Positions 26,227 through 35,892 of a DNA stretch of 64,000 nucleotides are shown piece by piece (positions within the stretch are counted from its first letter, which is position 1; each line of letters opens with the position of its first letter). The DNA is taken from contig JAEZFW010000067.1 of assembly GCA_023417315.1 (NCBI GenBank), forward strand, positions 1 to 64,000, given 5' to 3'. The notes under the pieces are model-generated. The model was not told the origin of the DNA. It ran no database searches and saw only the letters and a list, made by a program, of their open reading frames with translations. A program made the translations under genes and the position numbers. The stretch comes from Pseudomonadota bacterium (GTDB lineage: Bacteria > Pseudomonadota > Gammaproteobacteria > Steroidobacterales > Steroidobacteraceae).

Positions 26227-27303
26227 ATGGAGCCTCAGGGTGCTGACATGCTCTCGGCCCTCGAACGATCAGAAACTTCGCTCATCGTCGAGCAGGCGGG
26301 AAGCGCTGTCGAATGGAACGGTTTTCTGACGCGGCATTCGGATGCCTCGTTCTATCATTTATTCGAGTGGCAACACGTCAATCGCGGCGCACTGATCCAT
26401 CGCAGCATTTACTTGATCGCGCGATACGCGACAGAAGTGCGCGGAGTGCTGCCGCTCACCTTCGTCACGAGCACGCTGTTCGGCCGCATCCTGTGCTCGC
26501 TGCCGTTCGTCAACTACGGGGGGCCCTGTGCTCTGGACGTGCGCGCGAGCTCTGCATTAATCGCGGTCGCCACACGCTACGCCGATGAGGCACGTGCCAG
26601 CTATCTCGAGTTGCGATGCGCCTCGAAGCTTCAGACGGAAATGCCGGTTTCGCTGCGGAAGGTCGGGATGGTCCTCGAGCTTGCGCCGGATCCAAGCTCG
26701 ATATGGAACAGGTTCAGCGCCAAGCATCGCAAGAACATCCGCCGTGCATACAAGAATGGCTTGTCGGTCAGGACCGGCGGCATCGAGCTGTTGCCGGGTT
26801 TCTATCGGGTCCTCACCGAGGCGTGGCGCGATCTTGGCACTCCAATATATGCGAAACGTTATTTCGATACGGTGCTACGAACCTTCCCTACTCAGACGCG
26901 GATATTCATCTGCGAGCTCGGAGGTGTCCCGGTGGCGGTCGCCCTGACCGGGTATTTCAACGGCGTCGTGGAAGGGTTGTGGGCAGGTGGCCGCGCGGCC
27001 GCCAAACCATTGAATGCGAATTACGTGTTGTATTGGGAGATGATTCGCGACGCGTGCGAGCGAGGCTGCAGATTGTTCCACTTGGGGCGCTCGACCAGCG
27101 ACTCCGGCGCTGAGGAGTTCAAGCGGAAATGGAACGCGCAGCCAAAGCAGCTCTATTGGTACTTCCACGTCCCAGAGGGTAGCGCCATCCCGCAGTTGAA
27201 TGTCGACAACCCGAAGTACCGCGCCGCCATCCATACGTGGCAGCACCTGCCACTCTGGACCACGCGACTGATTGGGCCTCCGATCGCGCGCGGCATACCG
27301 TGA
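26227..27303 (+). CDS. FemAB-like acyltransferase (XrtA/PEP-CTERM-associated type)
   Basis: A 358-residue protein with the double-GNAT arrangement of FemAB/BioF2-like acyltransferases. Signs are SFYHLFEWQHVNRGAL near the N-terminus, YLELRCASKL, FSAKHRKNIRRAYKNGLSV in the middle, and GRSTSDSGAEEFKRKWNAQ near the C-terminus. Such proteins commonly sit in exopolysaccharide/PEP-CTERM (XrtA) loci, where they are thought to transfer acyl or aminoacyl groups. None of those partners is visible here, so this copy is isolated. An alternative start is the ATG at 26248. Confidence 0.8.
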   Translation: MEPQGADMLSALERSETSLIVEQAGSAVEWNGFLTRHSDASFYHLFEWQHVNRGALIHRSIYLIARYATEVRGVLPLTFVTSTLFGRILCSLPFVNYGGPCALDVRASSALIAVATRYADEARASYLELRCASKLQTEMPVSLRKVGMVLELAPDPSSIWNRFSAKHRKNIRRAYKNGLSVRTGGIELLPGFYRVLTEAWRDLGTPIYAKRYFDTVLRTFPTQTRIFICELGGVPVAVALTGYFNGVVEGLWAGGRAAAKPLNANYVLYWEMIRDACERGCRLFHLGRSTSDSGAEEFKRKWNAQPKQLYWYFHVPEGSAIPQLNVDNPKYRAAIHTWQHLPLWTTRLIGPPIARGIP

Positions 27304-27312
27304 AGCCTGCGA

Positions 27313-28017
27313 TCACTCCGGTGCAGCTTCGTACTTGCTCTTCATGAAATTGAGATAGATCCAGCCGTAGCGCTGGTACCAGTCGCGCTCGCCGAAATGC
27401 TCAGCTTCGCACTGGCCGAGCCGTTTGAGCGAGCCTTCGAGGCCGCCCAGATACTCACCGGCCTTTCGTCTGTATGTCTTCTTGAGATCGTCGACAGCTT
27501 GCTCGATCTGCGGCTTGCCTTGGAGCTGCCAGGAGAGCCCGGCGACGCCGTGAATACCGGAAGTGCTATCGCCGAACGCCATTGCGGACTTTGCCATCTT
27601 CACGTGAGCGGCGGTAATGCAGCGCGCCCGTTCGATGTAGAAGCGGTTGAAGTCGATGCGCCGCACGGCGTCCGAATAGCAGTCCTCGCACGATGAGTTT
27701 TCAGCGCAGCTCGAGGGCACCGTGGGCGCGGCCGCGTCATTGTAGGCGGCGCCGCAGTCCGATTCGGCTGAATCGAGCGCGTTCCAATCGTTGTAGAGCT
27801 CGCTTGCCGCCACTGCTGTGCCGACACCCCATTTCGTGAGCTCGATACCTTGGTCGATGGCACCCCGAGCGGCGCCTTCCATCGTCTCGCGCTCGGATTG
27901 CTCGTCATCCTGCCGTTGTCTTTCATCGTCAAACCATGCTTCGACGGACGCAACCGATTGCGCCAGCGCCTCGCTCGCAAGCATCGCCGACACCACAATC
28001 GCAAACAGCATTCTCAT
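27313..28017 (-). CDS. Exported cysteine-containing protein of unknown function
   Basis: A 234-residue protein with signal peptide MRMLFAIVVSAMLASEALAQ. The mature part is acidic at first (DDERQRQDDEQSERETMEGA), has a short hydrophobic stretch (WGVGTAVAASELY), and a cluster of cysteines in SSCAENSSCEDCYSDA. The C-terminus is aromatic (DWYQRYGWIYLNFMKSKYE). The start ATG 28017 overlaps the stop of the preceding gene (ATGA), so both are translated together. I do not recognise a family. Confidence 0.65.
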   Translation of the reverse strand: MRMLFAIVVSAMLASEALAQSVASVEAWFDDERQRQDDEQSERETMEGAARGAIDQGIELTKWGVGTAVAASELYNDWNALDSAESDCGAAYNDAAAPTVPSSCAENSSCEDCYSDAVRRIDFNRFYIERARCITAAHVKMAKSAMAFGDSTSGIHGVAGLSWQLQGKPQIEQAVDDLKKTYRRKAGEYLGGLEGSLKRLGQCEAEHFGERDWYQRYGWIYLNFMKSKYEAAPE

Positions 28018-28592
28018 GAGCTCTTTCTCCGCAAGACAAGCATGCCGAGCAAGACCGCGATCACGACCAGCGCACCCGCGATGACCCACATCACGGGCGA
28101 GATCCCGGTCGCACTGCCCTCGAACTCGCTTGCTTTGATCACCACAGGGCGAAGTTCCGGCTTCACCTCTTCGCCCGACCATACGAGCAAGCGGTACGGT
28201 GTGGGCTTGCTGGCAGTGACCGCGATCTGGAATTCACCTTCGGTGCGAAACTTGAAACCCAGCGGCTCGCCTTTGGCGGTTCCTTCTCGCAGCGGCTGAT
28301 TCCAAGCATATTTCGTGAGCCGCATCGTCACTTCATCGCCTGAGCGCACAGGTCGGACGAGGACCGTGACGGGCATATTCATGTTCAAGCCATCGACGAG
28401 AAACCGATGCGACTGAGCACCCGTCTCGCCCTTGACGACCGCGGTCTTGCCGTGCTCCACGCCTTCCGTGTTCTTCAGCTCGAGGCGGAAAGTCCGGATC
28501 TGCGGCTCATTCGCGGCCATCGCGAACGACGCGCACAGCAGCAATGCGACGGTGATGAACAATCCGGGCGCGCAGCGCGTGGCTGATGGCAT
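28014..28592 (-). CDS. Exported, C-terminally membrane-anchored protein of unknown function
   Basis: A 192-residue protein with an N-terminal signal peptide (LFITVALLLCASFAMAAN), a beta-rich periplasmic part of about 125 residues, and a C-terminal transmembrane helix (MWVIAGALVVIAVLLGMLVL) ending in RRKSS. The topology suggests a periplasmic domain tethered to the inner membrane. It is translationally coupled to the following exported protein, so the two may form a complex. No family recognised. Confidence 0.65.
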   Translation of the reverse strand: MPSATRCAPGLFITVALLLCASFAMAANEPQIRTFRLELKNTEGVEHGKTAVVKGETGAQSHRFLVDGLNMNMPVTVLVRPVRSGDEVTMRLTKYAWNQPLREGTAKGEPLGFKFRTEGEFQIAVTASKPTPYRLLVWSGEEVKPELRPVVIKASEFEGSATGISPVMWVIAGALVVIAVLLGMLVLRRKSS

Positions 28593-29109
28593 CGCGTGGG
28601 TTCCTCCGCTGATCGTTGTTCGTGTGCTCGATGCGCGCGCGAGTGTCGCTTGTCGGTAATTGACTGGTCAAGCATTGCTCGGCGCGCGAGACCCGCCAGG
28701 CGTGAACTACGTCTCGTTCTTCTCACCGAGTGAGCTTGGAACCTCGGACGCGCTGTGGCGTTGCTCTTTACGTGGTTAGCAGCGTCTCCCCATCGTTTGA
28801 GAAAGTGCGCCGTCTCGCGGCGCGGCAACGTGCCGCGCAAGCACGACGCAATACGCTGCAGCGTGGAATCTGGCGCAAACGCAAGCATGGATTCGTGCGG
28901 CAAATTCCACTCGTCCTTCATGCCGGCATCACTGTGAGCCGAGTACATTGCAGCTCGATGGTTTCGAACACCTGCTGCACGGCCCTGCTTTCGCAGGGCG
29001 CGCCCTCGCCGCTTTCCGCATCCCCGCCCTAGTAAACCCGCGCTTTTGAGACCGGGTCTAATCAGTCTCGACACCTCGAGTGTCGGGTCGCTTGATATCG
29101 GGGCAAGCA
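28593..29109. other. Intergenic region without recognised gene
   Basis: About 517 bases between divergent genes. Open frames on both strands are arginine-rich and lack family resemblance. I see no repeats comparable with the other large intergenic regions. Confidence 0.45.
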
Positions 29110-30348
29110 ATGGACGTGAATCCGACCGCTGGAGCGTCGAGCGCTTCGCGCACGGAAGCGTCGTCGCGAAACGCATCGGTCGCTGAGTCGCAACCATCTC
29201 GCAGCAATCGGCTCACGGGTATCGATGCTGCGCGGGGGATCGCGATGGTCTGCGTGTGCCTGAGCCACGTGCGCTACTACTTCGCCGATACCGAGCCTGC
29301 GCTCTACGCACTGCTCACGAACGTCACGCGTCTTGCCACGCCAACCTTCTTGCTCCTGAGCGGGTTCATCGCTTCCTATGTGCTATCGAGTGGCCGACCG
29401 GAGGCTCGCATCTCCGTTCTTGATCGAGGCCTGTTCGTGCTCGTCGCGGGACATCTATTGCTCAGTTGGGCCGATCTTGGAACGGTGCCGCTGCAGGATT
29501 GGATCTTCGGGCGGATGACAGTCACCGATGTGATCGCCGTGTGCCTCATCAGCGCAGTCTTCGCGTTTCGACTCTCGACGCCCGCGCTTGCAGTTGGCGG
29601 AATCGTGTTGGCATTCGCATCGTGGCCTTTTGCGGCCATGTGGACACCGGAAACCGAGCTCGGACGCTATGCCGGAATCGTGGTGTTCAACGTGCGCAGC
29701 GAAGCCTCGACCTTGACCGATGCGGCGCTTGCGCCTTACCTCGGCTTATTCCTGATCGGCATGTGCTTGAGCCGCTGGTGCGCGCGCGATCTCGCCGCAC
29801 GCGCTTACTCGAACGCCGCCCGGAAGCTCATGATCGTCGGCGCCATCCTCGTGGCGCTCATCTTGGTCGTGGATGTATCGTGGATGATCGTGAAGCGCAC
29901 ACTGCTCGCCGATGCGCAGTCGAGCTGGGTCAGCTTGGTACAGGTCACGCTGAATCCACGGCAGAAGATGCCACCCAGTCCAGCCTACCTGCTGTTTTAT
30001 AGCGGAGTTGGCTTGTTGATCGCAGGGATCTGTCTACTCGGTCGGCCGAAGGCGATCGTACCGCGCATTGTCGATTGGTCTTCGACACTGGGTCGCGCCT
30101 CGTTCATGTGCTTCGTCGTGCAAGATTGGATGCTCGTGCTCGCACCCGTCTTGTTCGGTTTCACTCATGTCAAGTCCATGACGTTCTGGGCCGCTTACTT
30201 AGTTGCGGCGATCATCGTGCTCCACGCTCTAGCCGCACGTTGGGATCGCGCACGAGCGAATCGCTTCCTCACGATCGGATTGAAACAATCGTATTCCATA
30301 CGCCAGCGCAAGGTGGCGTTCTCGAACCGAGAAAAGGCCGCGCACTGA
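29110..30348 (+). CDS. Polytopic membrane acyltransferase (DUF1624/acyltransferase-3 type)
   Basis: A 412-residue protein with about ten to eleven hydrophobic segments. After a polar N-terminus it begins RLTGIDAARGIAMVCVCLSHV, the signature start of the DUF1624/heparan-alpha-glucosaminide acetyltransferase-like and acyltransferase-3 groups, with a His in the first helix region. Then come TRLATPTFLLLSGFIASYVL and a final basic tail. These proteins transfer acyl groups across the membrane to sugars or other acceptors; the acceptor is unknown. The ATG at 29110 is preferred over 29080. Confidence 0.75.
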   Translation: MDVNPTAGASSASRTEASSRNASVAESQPSRSNRLTGIDAARGIAMVCVCLSHVRYYFADTEPALYALLTNVTRLATPTFLLLSGFIASYVLSSGRPEARISVLDRGLFVLVAGHLLLSWADLGTVPLQDWIFGRMTVTDVIAVCLISAVFAFRLSTPALAVGGIVLAFASWPFAAMWTPETELGRYAGIVVFNVRSEASTLTDAALAPYLGLFLIGMCLSRWCARDLAARAYSNAARKLMIVGAILVALILVVDVSWMIVKRTLLADAQSSWVSLVQVTLNPRQKMPPSPAYLLFYSGVGLLIAGICLLGRPKAIVPRIVDWSSTLGRASFMCFVVQDWMLVLAPVLFGFTHVKSMTFWAAYLVAAIIVLHALAARWDRARANRFLTIGLKQSYSIRQRKVAFSNREKAAH

Positions 30349-30466
30349 GCCGGACCTCTCGAGCTTCAGCGCTCAGTCGAACGACTGCGCGACTGCGAGC
30401 TCATCTAGCATGCTTGTCCACCTGGGCTAGAATCCGCGCCCACCATTGCAAGTATCGGATCGGTTC

Positions 30467-32041
30467 ATGACAACAATCCAGAATCCCGTTCTGACCGGCT
30501 TCAATCCCGATCCTTCGATCGTCAGAGTCGAGGATGACTACTACATCGCGACCTCGACGTTCGAGTGGTTCCCGGGCGTCCAGATCTCGCACTCCCGCGA
30601 CCTCGTCAACTGGCGCGTAGTGTGTCGACCCTTGACGCGCTACTCGCAACTAGACATGCGCGGACGGCCAAATTCCGGCGGGATCTGGGCACCGGCGCTC
30701 AGTTATGCGGATGGATCGTTCTATCTCATCTACACGGACGTTCGACGCTGGGCCGGAAGCTTCAAGGATGTTCGTAACTTCCTGGTCACCGCTCCTGCGA
30801 TCGAGGGTCCGTGGTCGGAGCCGATCTACTTGAACAGCTCGGGCTTCGATCCTTCGCTGTTCCATGATGACGATGGCCGCAAGTGGCTCCTGAACATGGT
30901 CTGGGATCACCGCCCTGAGCACAACAGCTTCGGCGGCATCTTGCTGCAAGAGTACGATCCGGCGCAGCGTACGCTCGTAGGCGATGCGAAGAACATCTTC
31001 CTAGGATCCGATCTCGGCCTCGTCGAGGGTCCGCACGTCTACAAGATCGACGGTTGGTACTACCTCCTCACCGCAGAAGGCGGAACGTTCGCAACGCATG
31101 CCGAAACGGTCGCGCGCTCGCGCACGTTGCAGGGTCCGTACGAGATCATGCCGGGCAATCCGCTCATCACGAGCGCACGCAATCCCGAGCTGCGGCTGCA
31201 GTCGGCGGGGCACGGCTCGTTGGTGCAGCATCGCGATGGAAGCTGGAGCTTCGTACATCTGTGCCGTCGACCGCTTGCGAACGGCCGCTCCATCCTCGGT
31301 CGGGAGACGGCCATCCAGAATATCGTCTGGCGAGATGGCTGGCCGCGCTTGGCGAGCGGCGGAGATCTTCCTCGCGATCAGTTCGATGCACCTGCATTGC
31401 CGCTCCATCCCTGGCCGCAGGCGTCCGCCCGAGATGACTTCGACGGCGAGTCCGTGTCGGTCGATTGGCAAGCACCGCGAGTTGCGATCGATGCTGAAAT
31501 GATGAGCCTCACGGCACGCAAGGGATTCTTGCGCCTGTACGGTCGGGAAAGTATCGTCTCCTTGTTCGAGCAAAGCCTCATCGCGCGACGGCAGACGGCT
31601 TTTCATGTCGAAGCGTCCACGTGTATCGAGTTCTCGCCTGAGAATTTCCGGCAGATGGCCGGCCTCGTCGCCTTCTACAACACCGACAGCTTCTATTATC
31701 TATTCCTCTCTCGCGCACCTCACTCGAAGCGCTGTCTTGGGCTCATGCGTTGCGAGCGCGGCAATGTCACGTACCCCGTCGAGAAGGAATACCCGCTCGA
31801 TGCGCACGAACGAGTTTGCCTCAAGCTCGTCATCGAGGATGAACGAATACGCTTCTACTATTCGATCGACGGCACCCATTGGAGCGCGGTCGGCTGGGAA
31901 CAAGACGCCTCGATTCTCTCCGATGAGCACGTCGTTCCCTGCGGCTTCACGGGCAACTTCGTAGGCATCGCGTGCCAGGATTTGACCGGAAGACGGCAGC
32001 CTGCCGACTTCGACTGGTTCGAGTATTGCGAGTTGGACTGA
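30467..32041 (+). CDS. Glycoside hydrolase family 43 beta-xylosidase
   Basis: A 524-residue protein with a five-bladed beta-propeller GH43 domain followed by the C-terminal beta-sandwich found in XynB-like xylosidases (about 330-524). The expected catalytic acids are in NPVLTGFNPDPSIVR (base Asp), SSGFDPSLFHDD (Asp) and GLVEGPHVYK (acid Glu). GIWAPALSY is also typical. No signal peptide is seen, so it probably acts in the cytoplasm on imported xylo-oligosaccharides. The ATG at 30467 fits the family N-terminus. No xylose genes are adjacent. Confidence 0.92.
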   Translation: MTTIQNPVLTGFNPDPSIVRVEDDYYIATSTFEWFPGVQISHSRDLVNWRVVCRPLTRYSQLDMRGRPNSGGIWAPALSYADGSFYLIYTDVRRWAGSFKDVRNFLVTAPAIEGPWSEPIYLNSSGFDPSLFHDDDGRKWLLNMVWDHRPEHNSFGGILLQEYDPAQRTLVGDAKNIFLGSDLGLVEGPHVYKIDGWYYLLTAEGGTFATHAETVARSRTLQGPYEIMPGNPLITSARNPELRLQSAGHGSLVQHRDGSWSFVHLCRRPLANGRSILGRETAIQNIVWRDGWPRLASGGDLPRDQFDAPALPLHPWPQASARDDFDGESVSVDWQAPRVAIDAEMMSLTARKGFLRLYGRESIVSLFEQSLIARRQTAFHVEASTCIEFSPENFRQMAGLVAFYNTDSFYYLFLSRAPHSKRCLGLMRCERGNVTYPVEKEYPLDAHERVCLKLVIEDERIRFYYSIDGTHWSAVGWEQDASILSDEHVVPCGFTGNFVGIACQDLTGRRQPADFDWFEYCELD

Positions 32042-32123
32042 CTGGACGAACGCGCCTGCAGCGAGACGGGTTGCACCTGCGCGCTCGTCGCCTCGCCCGG
32101 CGATGTTCTCGCCTAGGGATTCG

Positions 32124-32618
32124 TCACGCGCTGCGCTCGCTCATCGTTGCGCCTTCGCGGAGCTTCGACGCCGCCGCTTGCACCGCTTTGCGAATCCGAA
32201 CGTAAGTTCCGCAGCGGCAGATGTTGCTCATGCTCTGCTCGATGTCTTCGTCGGTGGGGTTCGGCTTCTGTGCAAGCAGCGCGGCCGCAGCCATGATCTG
32301 GCCGGTCTGACAATAGCCACATTGCGGCACGTCGATCTCGAGCCAGGCTTCCTGCACCGGGTGAAGATGATCGTCATCGGAAGCCAGACCTTCGATCGTC
32401 GTGATCGCCAGATTCTTTGCCTGCGAGACGGTGAGCAAGCAAGAGCGAACGGCAGATCCATTCACGTGGATCGTGCAGGCACCGCACTGACCGATGCCGC
32501 AACCGAACTTCGTGCCCTTGAGCTTCAGGTCTTCACGCAGAAGCCATAGCACCGGCATGTCGGCCTTATCGTCGGCAACCGCTACCGAGCGCCCGTTGAT
32601 GGTGAGTTCGATCGTCAT
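32124..32618 (-). CDS. iorA: [2Fe-2S] small subunit of a molybdenum hydroxylase (isoquinoline 1-oxidoreductase alpha type)
   Basis: A 164-residue protein with two iron-sulfur clusters. The plant-type ferredoxin motif is GCGIGQCGACTIHV followed by RSCLL. The second cluster motif is QCGYCQTGQI and SNICRCGTYVRI. It transfers electrons from the molybdenum subunit, encoded 15 bases upstream in the same operon. Pairing with a Tat-exported large subunit lacking an FAD subunit is typical of the isoquinoline oxidoreductase/aldehyde dehydrogenase subgroup, which passes electrons to cytochromes. Confidence 0.92.
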   Translation of the reverse strand: MTIELTINGRSVAVADDKADMPVLWLLREDLKLKGTKFGCGIGQCGACTIHVNGSAVRSCLLTVSQAKNLAITTIEGLASDDDHLHPVQEAWLEIDVPQCGYCQTGQIMAAAALLAQKPNPTDEDIEQSMSNICRCGTYVRIRKAVQAAASKLREGATMSERSA

Positions 32619-32633
32619 GTGCAGGCTCCAGCT

Positions 32634-34865
32634 TTAGATCACGATGCTATCGGCTAGCGGCAGGCGACGGATGCGCTTACCGCTTGCGGCGAACACGGCA
32701 TTCACGAGCGCCGCACCAGCAGGCGCGACTGGGGGCTCGCCCACTCCGGTCGGTGGATAGCCGCTATCGATGATGCGGATCTGGATTTCGCGCGGGCTTT
32801 CTCGCATCCGAATCCAACGCAGGGTGTCGAAGTTCTTGTTCTGAACTTGTCCATCGCGCACGAGGGCCCGATTGAAGAGCACTGCGTTGAAACCATCGAC
32901 GAACCCGCCTTCCATCTGCGACTTGATGTGATTCGGATTGATTGCGAACCCGCAGTCGATGGCTCCCCACGCGCGTTGGATCTCGAGCTCATTGCGCTCG
33001 CTCATCTTCACCTCGACGATGCACGCGGCGTACGTGCCGAAGGTGAAATGTCCAGCAATACCGAGTCCCGTTCCCGGCGGCCGCTTGCGATCCCACTGCG
33101 CCATCTCAGCGACCGCTTCGTAGCACTTCGCCATACGACCGGAATGGATCTCTGTGCTCGACCAATGCTTCACGGGGCGGGCTTGGTACGGCTGCATGAG
33201 TTGCAGGCGAAACTGCAGAGGATCTTGACCTGCTGCATGCGCCAATTCGTCGATCATCGACTCAGCCGCGAACGCCCACTGCAGCTGAAATGGCGCTCGC
33301 CACGCTCCGACTCGGATGTTGGACGTGGAGGCAAATCGCTCTGCGCGATAATTCGGCACGAGCCCCGCAGGAAAAACGACGTACTCGGGCTCACCGCGCG
33401 TTTGAGCTTGGCGATGATGCCAGGCAACGATCTTGCCGTTCTTCAAACCTGCGCGCACTCGCATGACCGCCGCATTGTCGAACCAGTCGTTCTGAAGATC
33501 GTCTTCGCGAGTCCACGTGATCTTCACGGGTTTGCCGAGCTTGTGTCCGAGCACCGCGGCTTCTCTCAAGAAGTCGTTCTCCGCGCGGCGGCCGAATCCG
33601 CCGCCCATGCGCTTGGCTATGATCTGTACTTTGAGCGCATCGATGCCTGTGACGCGCTCGATCTCGACCGCGGCACGATGAGGAAACTGATGGCCGACGA
33701 TTACCTTCGCGCTGTCACGGCCGATGTCGACGATCACGCTCAGCGGTTCCATGAACGCGTGCGCCCAGAGCGGTTTTTCGTACGTTCGGTCGAGCACGAC
33801 ATCGGCGCTTGCGAACGCGGCCTCGATATCGCCGTCGTTCTGCAGCAAGAGGGCTTCGTCCTTGCTCGCAACCTGACGATGAAATGCCTGCTGTTGCAGC
33901 TCCGAGTCTTCGCGCGCGAGCTCGCTCGCGTTCTTCCACCGCGTGTTGAGCGCACGCCTGCCCTTCATTGCCGACCATAAGCTGTCGGCGACGACCGCGA
34001 TTCCCGCGCTGACGATCTGAGCTTGACCTTCAGGCCAGTGATCCCCGAACTGCGGCTCGATCTCGACGAGGTGGCGAACGCCCGGGACCGCGAGCGCCGC
34101 ATCCTTGTCGTAGCTCTCGATCGTCGCACCGAGCGCGGGGGCTCGATCGATCACGGCCTGCAACGCATTTGGATACTCTTCGTCGATTCCATACAGCGGC
34201 TTGCCCGTCACCATCTCTCGCGCATCGATGATCGGGATCTGCCTGCCCATGATGCGATACTGCGACTTGTCCTTGAGCACGATCTTGCTGACGTCGACTT
34301 CGCGAGCCGCCGCTTTCGCGGCGAGCGATCCGTAGCTCGCTCGGCGGCCGCTCTGCGGATCGATCACAAAGCTGTTCTCGGTCCTGAGGCTCGCGGCGCC
34401 AACCCGCCATCGTGCGGCAGCCTCCTCGACCAGCATCTGCCGCACGGTCGCGCCGCTCTTGCGCAAATAATCCCAGTTATTCCGTACTGCATAGCTGCCG
34501 CCCGTGCCGATCTGCGCGTGCGCGTAGGCAACCTCGCCTTTCTCGTCGCGCTTCATATGAACGGGAATATCGCGACTGAAGGAGATGAGCGACCAATCGA
34601 GATCCATTTCGTCAGCAAGGATCATCGGTCCCGTGGTCCGCATGAACTGCCCCATATCCATGATGGGCGAGATCATCGTGACGCTGTTATCCGGGTGAAC
34701 GGCTACATACAGGCTCCACTGCTGCGCCTCGCTGGCCGCATTCCTGCCGTTTGCACTCGCGACACGCGATAGCATTGGGATCGTGAAGAGTACCGAGCCT
34801 GCGGATACGCTCGCCGCGATGAACGAGCGACGAGTGAGCTTAGGCGCGCTCGAAGAATCTTTCAT
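32634..34865 (-). CDS. iorB: Molybdopterin-binding large subunit of aldehyde/isoquinoline oxidoreductase type
   Basis: A 743-residue protein. A twin-arginine signal (LTRRSFIAASVSAGSVLF) shows export to the periplasm in folded form. The xanthine-dehydrogenase family domain has MGGGFGRRAENDFLREAA for the cofactor, GAWRAPFQLQWAFAAESMID, and the C-terminal GVGEPPVAPAGAALVNAVF, including the Glu of the GxGE active-site motif. It lies directly upstream of its [2Fe-2S] partner. The substrate is unknown: an aldehyde or N-heterocycle. Confidence 0.92.
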   Translation of the reverse strand: MKDSSSAPKLTRRSFIAASVSAGSVLFTIPMLSRVASANGRNAASEAQQWSLYVAVHPDNSVTMISPIMDMGQFMRTTGPMILADEMDLDWSLISFSRDIPVHMKRDEKGEVAYAHAQIGTGGSYAVRNNWDYLRKSGATVRQMLVEEAAARWRVGAASLRTENSFVIDPQSGRRASYGSLAAKAAAREVDVSKIVLKDKSQYRIMGRQIPIIDAREMVTGKPLYGIDEEYPNALQAVIDRAPALGATIESYDKDAALAVPGVRHLVEIEPQFGDHWPEGQAQIVSAGIAVVADSLWSAMKGRRALNTRWKNASELAREDSELQQQAFHRQVASKDEALLLQNDGDIEAAFASADVVLDRTYEKPLWAHAFMEPLSVIVDIGRDSAKVIVGHQFPHRAAVEIERVTGIDALKVQIIAKRMGGGFGRRAENDFLREAAVLGHKLGKPVKITWTREDDLQNDWFDNAAVMRVRAGLKNGKIVAWHHRQAQTRGEPEYVVFPAGLVPNYRAERFASTSNIRVGAWRAPFQLQWAFAAESMIDELAHAAGQDPLQFRLQLMQPYQARPVKHWSSTEIHSGRMAKCYEAVAEMAQWDRKRPPGTGLGIAGHFTFGTYAACIVEVKMSERNELEIQRAWGAIDCGFAINPNHIKSQMEGGFVDGFNAVLFNRALVRDGQVQNKNFDTLRWIRMRESPREIQIRIIDSGYPPTGVGEPPVAPAGAALVNAVFAASGKRIRRLPLADSIVI

Positions 34866-34909
34866 GCAGTCTCCGTTGAGCTCAGCGGTTGGCGATTGGC
34901 GATTGGATA

Positions 34910-35157
34910 CCGGCTAACTGGCCACTGGCGACTGGCCAGATGAGGAGCAAGAAGGGATGCTCCGCTGGCAGGCCGCCTGCCATAGCGATGTTCTTCGAAT
35001 AACCGCGGCTCGTGTTCGTTCAGTCGACGAAGCGTTGCCGAGAGGCGGCGAATGGTGTCGGATCGGGATGGTGATCGGGTGTCGGCCAGCGACTGAGCGG
35101 AGTGCGCGTTGTGTGCTGCGCTTAGCCGTTGGTCAGATGCCAGTGGCCAGTTGGCCT
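34910..35157. repeat. Inverted repeat with CTGGCCACTGGC-type arms bracketing about 180 bases
   Basis: The left arm at about 34913-34940 reads CTAACTGGCCACTGGCGACT. The right arm at about 35135-35157 is GATGCCAGTGGCCAGTTGGC, its imperfect reverse complement. A GGCGATTGGCGATTGG tandem precedes the left arm. The right arm touches the stop side of the next gene. No gene is seen in the 295-base interval. Confidence 0.7.
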
Positions 35158-35160
35158 TCT

Positions 35161-35892
35161 CTATTCGTTGCGCTTACAGATCTCATCGAGGATCAAGATC
35201 CCAAGCTGCTCATCGACGCTGTGCTGGCTCTTGAGGACGGTCAACGCGGCGAGCGGATATTGGTCTCGCTTGATCAGCTTGCGCACTCGAGCACGCTCCT
35301 GCGCGCCGATGCGATCGGCAAATCGCGCGGCATGTTGTCGATCGATCATTGGCCATGATCGTGCAATCTGCTTCTGCTCGACCATCGCGCGTGTGGGGCA
35401 CGGATGCACGAGCTGAAACCATTCGCCCTCGAGCCGCAGGTAGAAGTCGCGCTGCGCCCACCGTCTGAACATGCCCAATCCGCAACTACTCGGGAGCGCT
35501 TGCTCATACGCGATCGTCAGAATGTGCGTGCCGCCCATCTTGGAGGCGTCGACTCCGCCGAAGTCATAGTTCAACGGCAGGGGGTTCACGTCGTACCAGG
35601 CCTTATCCGGGATACCGTCCATGGATAGAAAGGAGTAGCGGTGCGCTTCGCCAGAGGCGTTCCAACATTGGAAAGTCCCTTCCGGATAGACCTCCGCGAG
35701 GCGCGACCAGTCTCCCGAATCGAACGCCTCTCGGCTCGCCTTCTTGATGTCATCGATGATCAGATCGAGCGCCGCGGCCTGCATCGGTGAGAGGTCCACG
35801 CTTTGCGCTTCAGCTCCAGCGACGCAACCGAACAGGGCGGCCGCAAGCAGAACACGGCGAGCTGTGGCGAATGCAACGCATCGATTTGTCAT
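35161..35892 (-). CDS. Exported protein of unknown function
   Basis: A 243-residue protein with a signal peptide (ARRVLLAAALFGCVAGAEAQ). The mature part begins SVDLSPMQAAALDLIIDDIK and includes YPEGTFQCWNASGEAHRY and WAQRDFYLRLEGEWFQLVHP. Two or three cysteines could pair in the periplasm. It resembles no family I know. The ATG at 35892 is chosen because it begins the signal peptide; the longer frame from 36072 adds 60 residues of unlikely sequence. Confidence 0.6.
   Translation of the reverse strand: MTNRCVAFATARRVLLAAALFGCVAGAEAQSVDLSPMQAAALDLIIDDIKKASREAFDSGDWSRLAEVYPEGTFQCWNASGEAHRYSFLSMDGIPDKAWYDVNPLPLNYDFGGVDASKMGGTHILTIAYEQALPSSCGLGMFRRWAQRDFYLRLEGEWFQLVHPCPTRAMVEQKQIARSWPMIDRQHAARFADRIGAQERARVRKLIKRDQYPLAALTVLKSQHSVDEQLGILILDEICKRNE

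Noticed and set aside
32847..33980. 377-codon plus-strand frame
   Set aside because: Antisense to the molybdenum hydroxylase large subunit.
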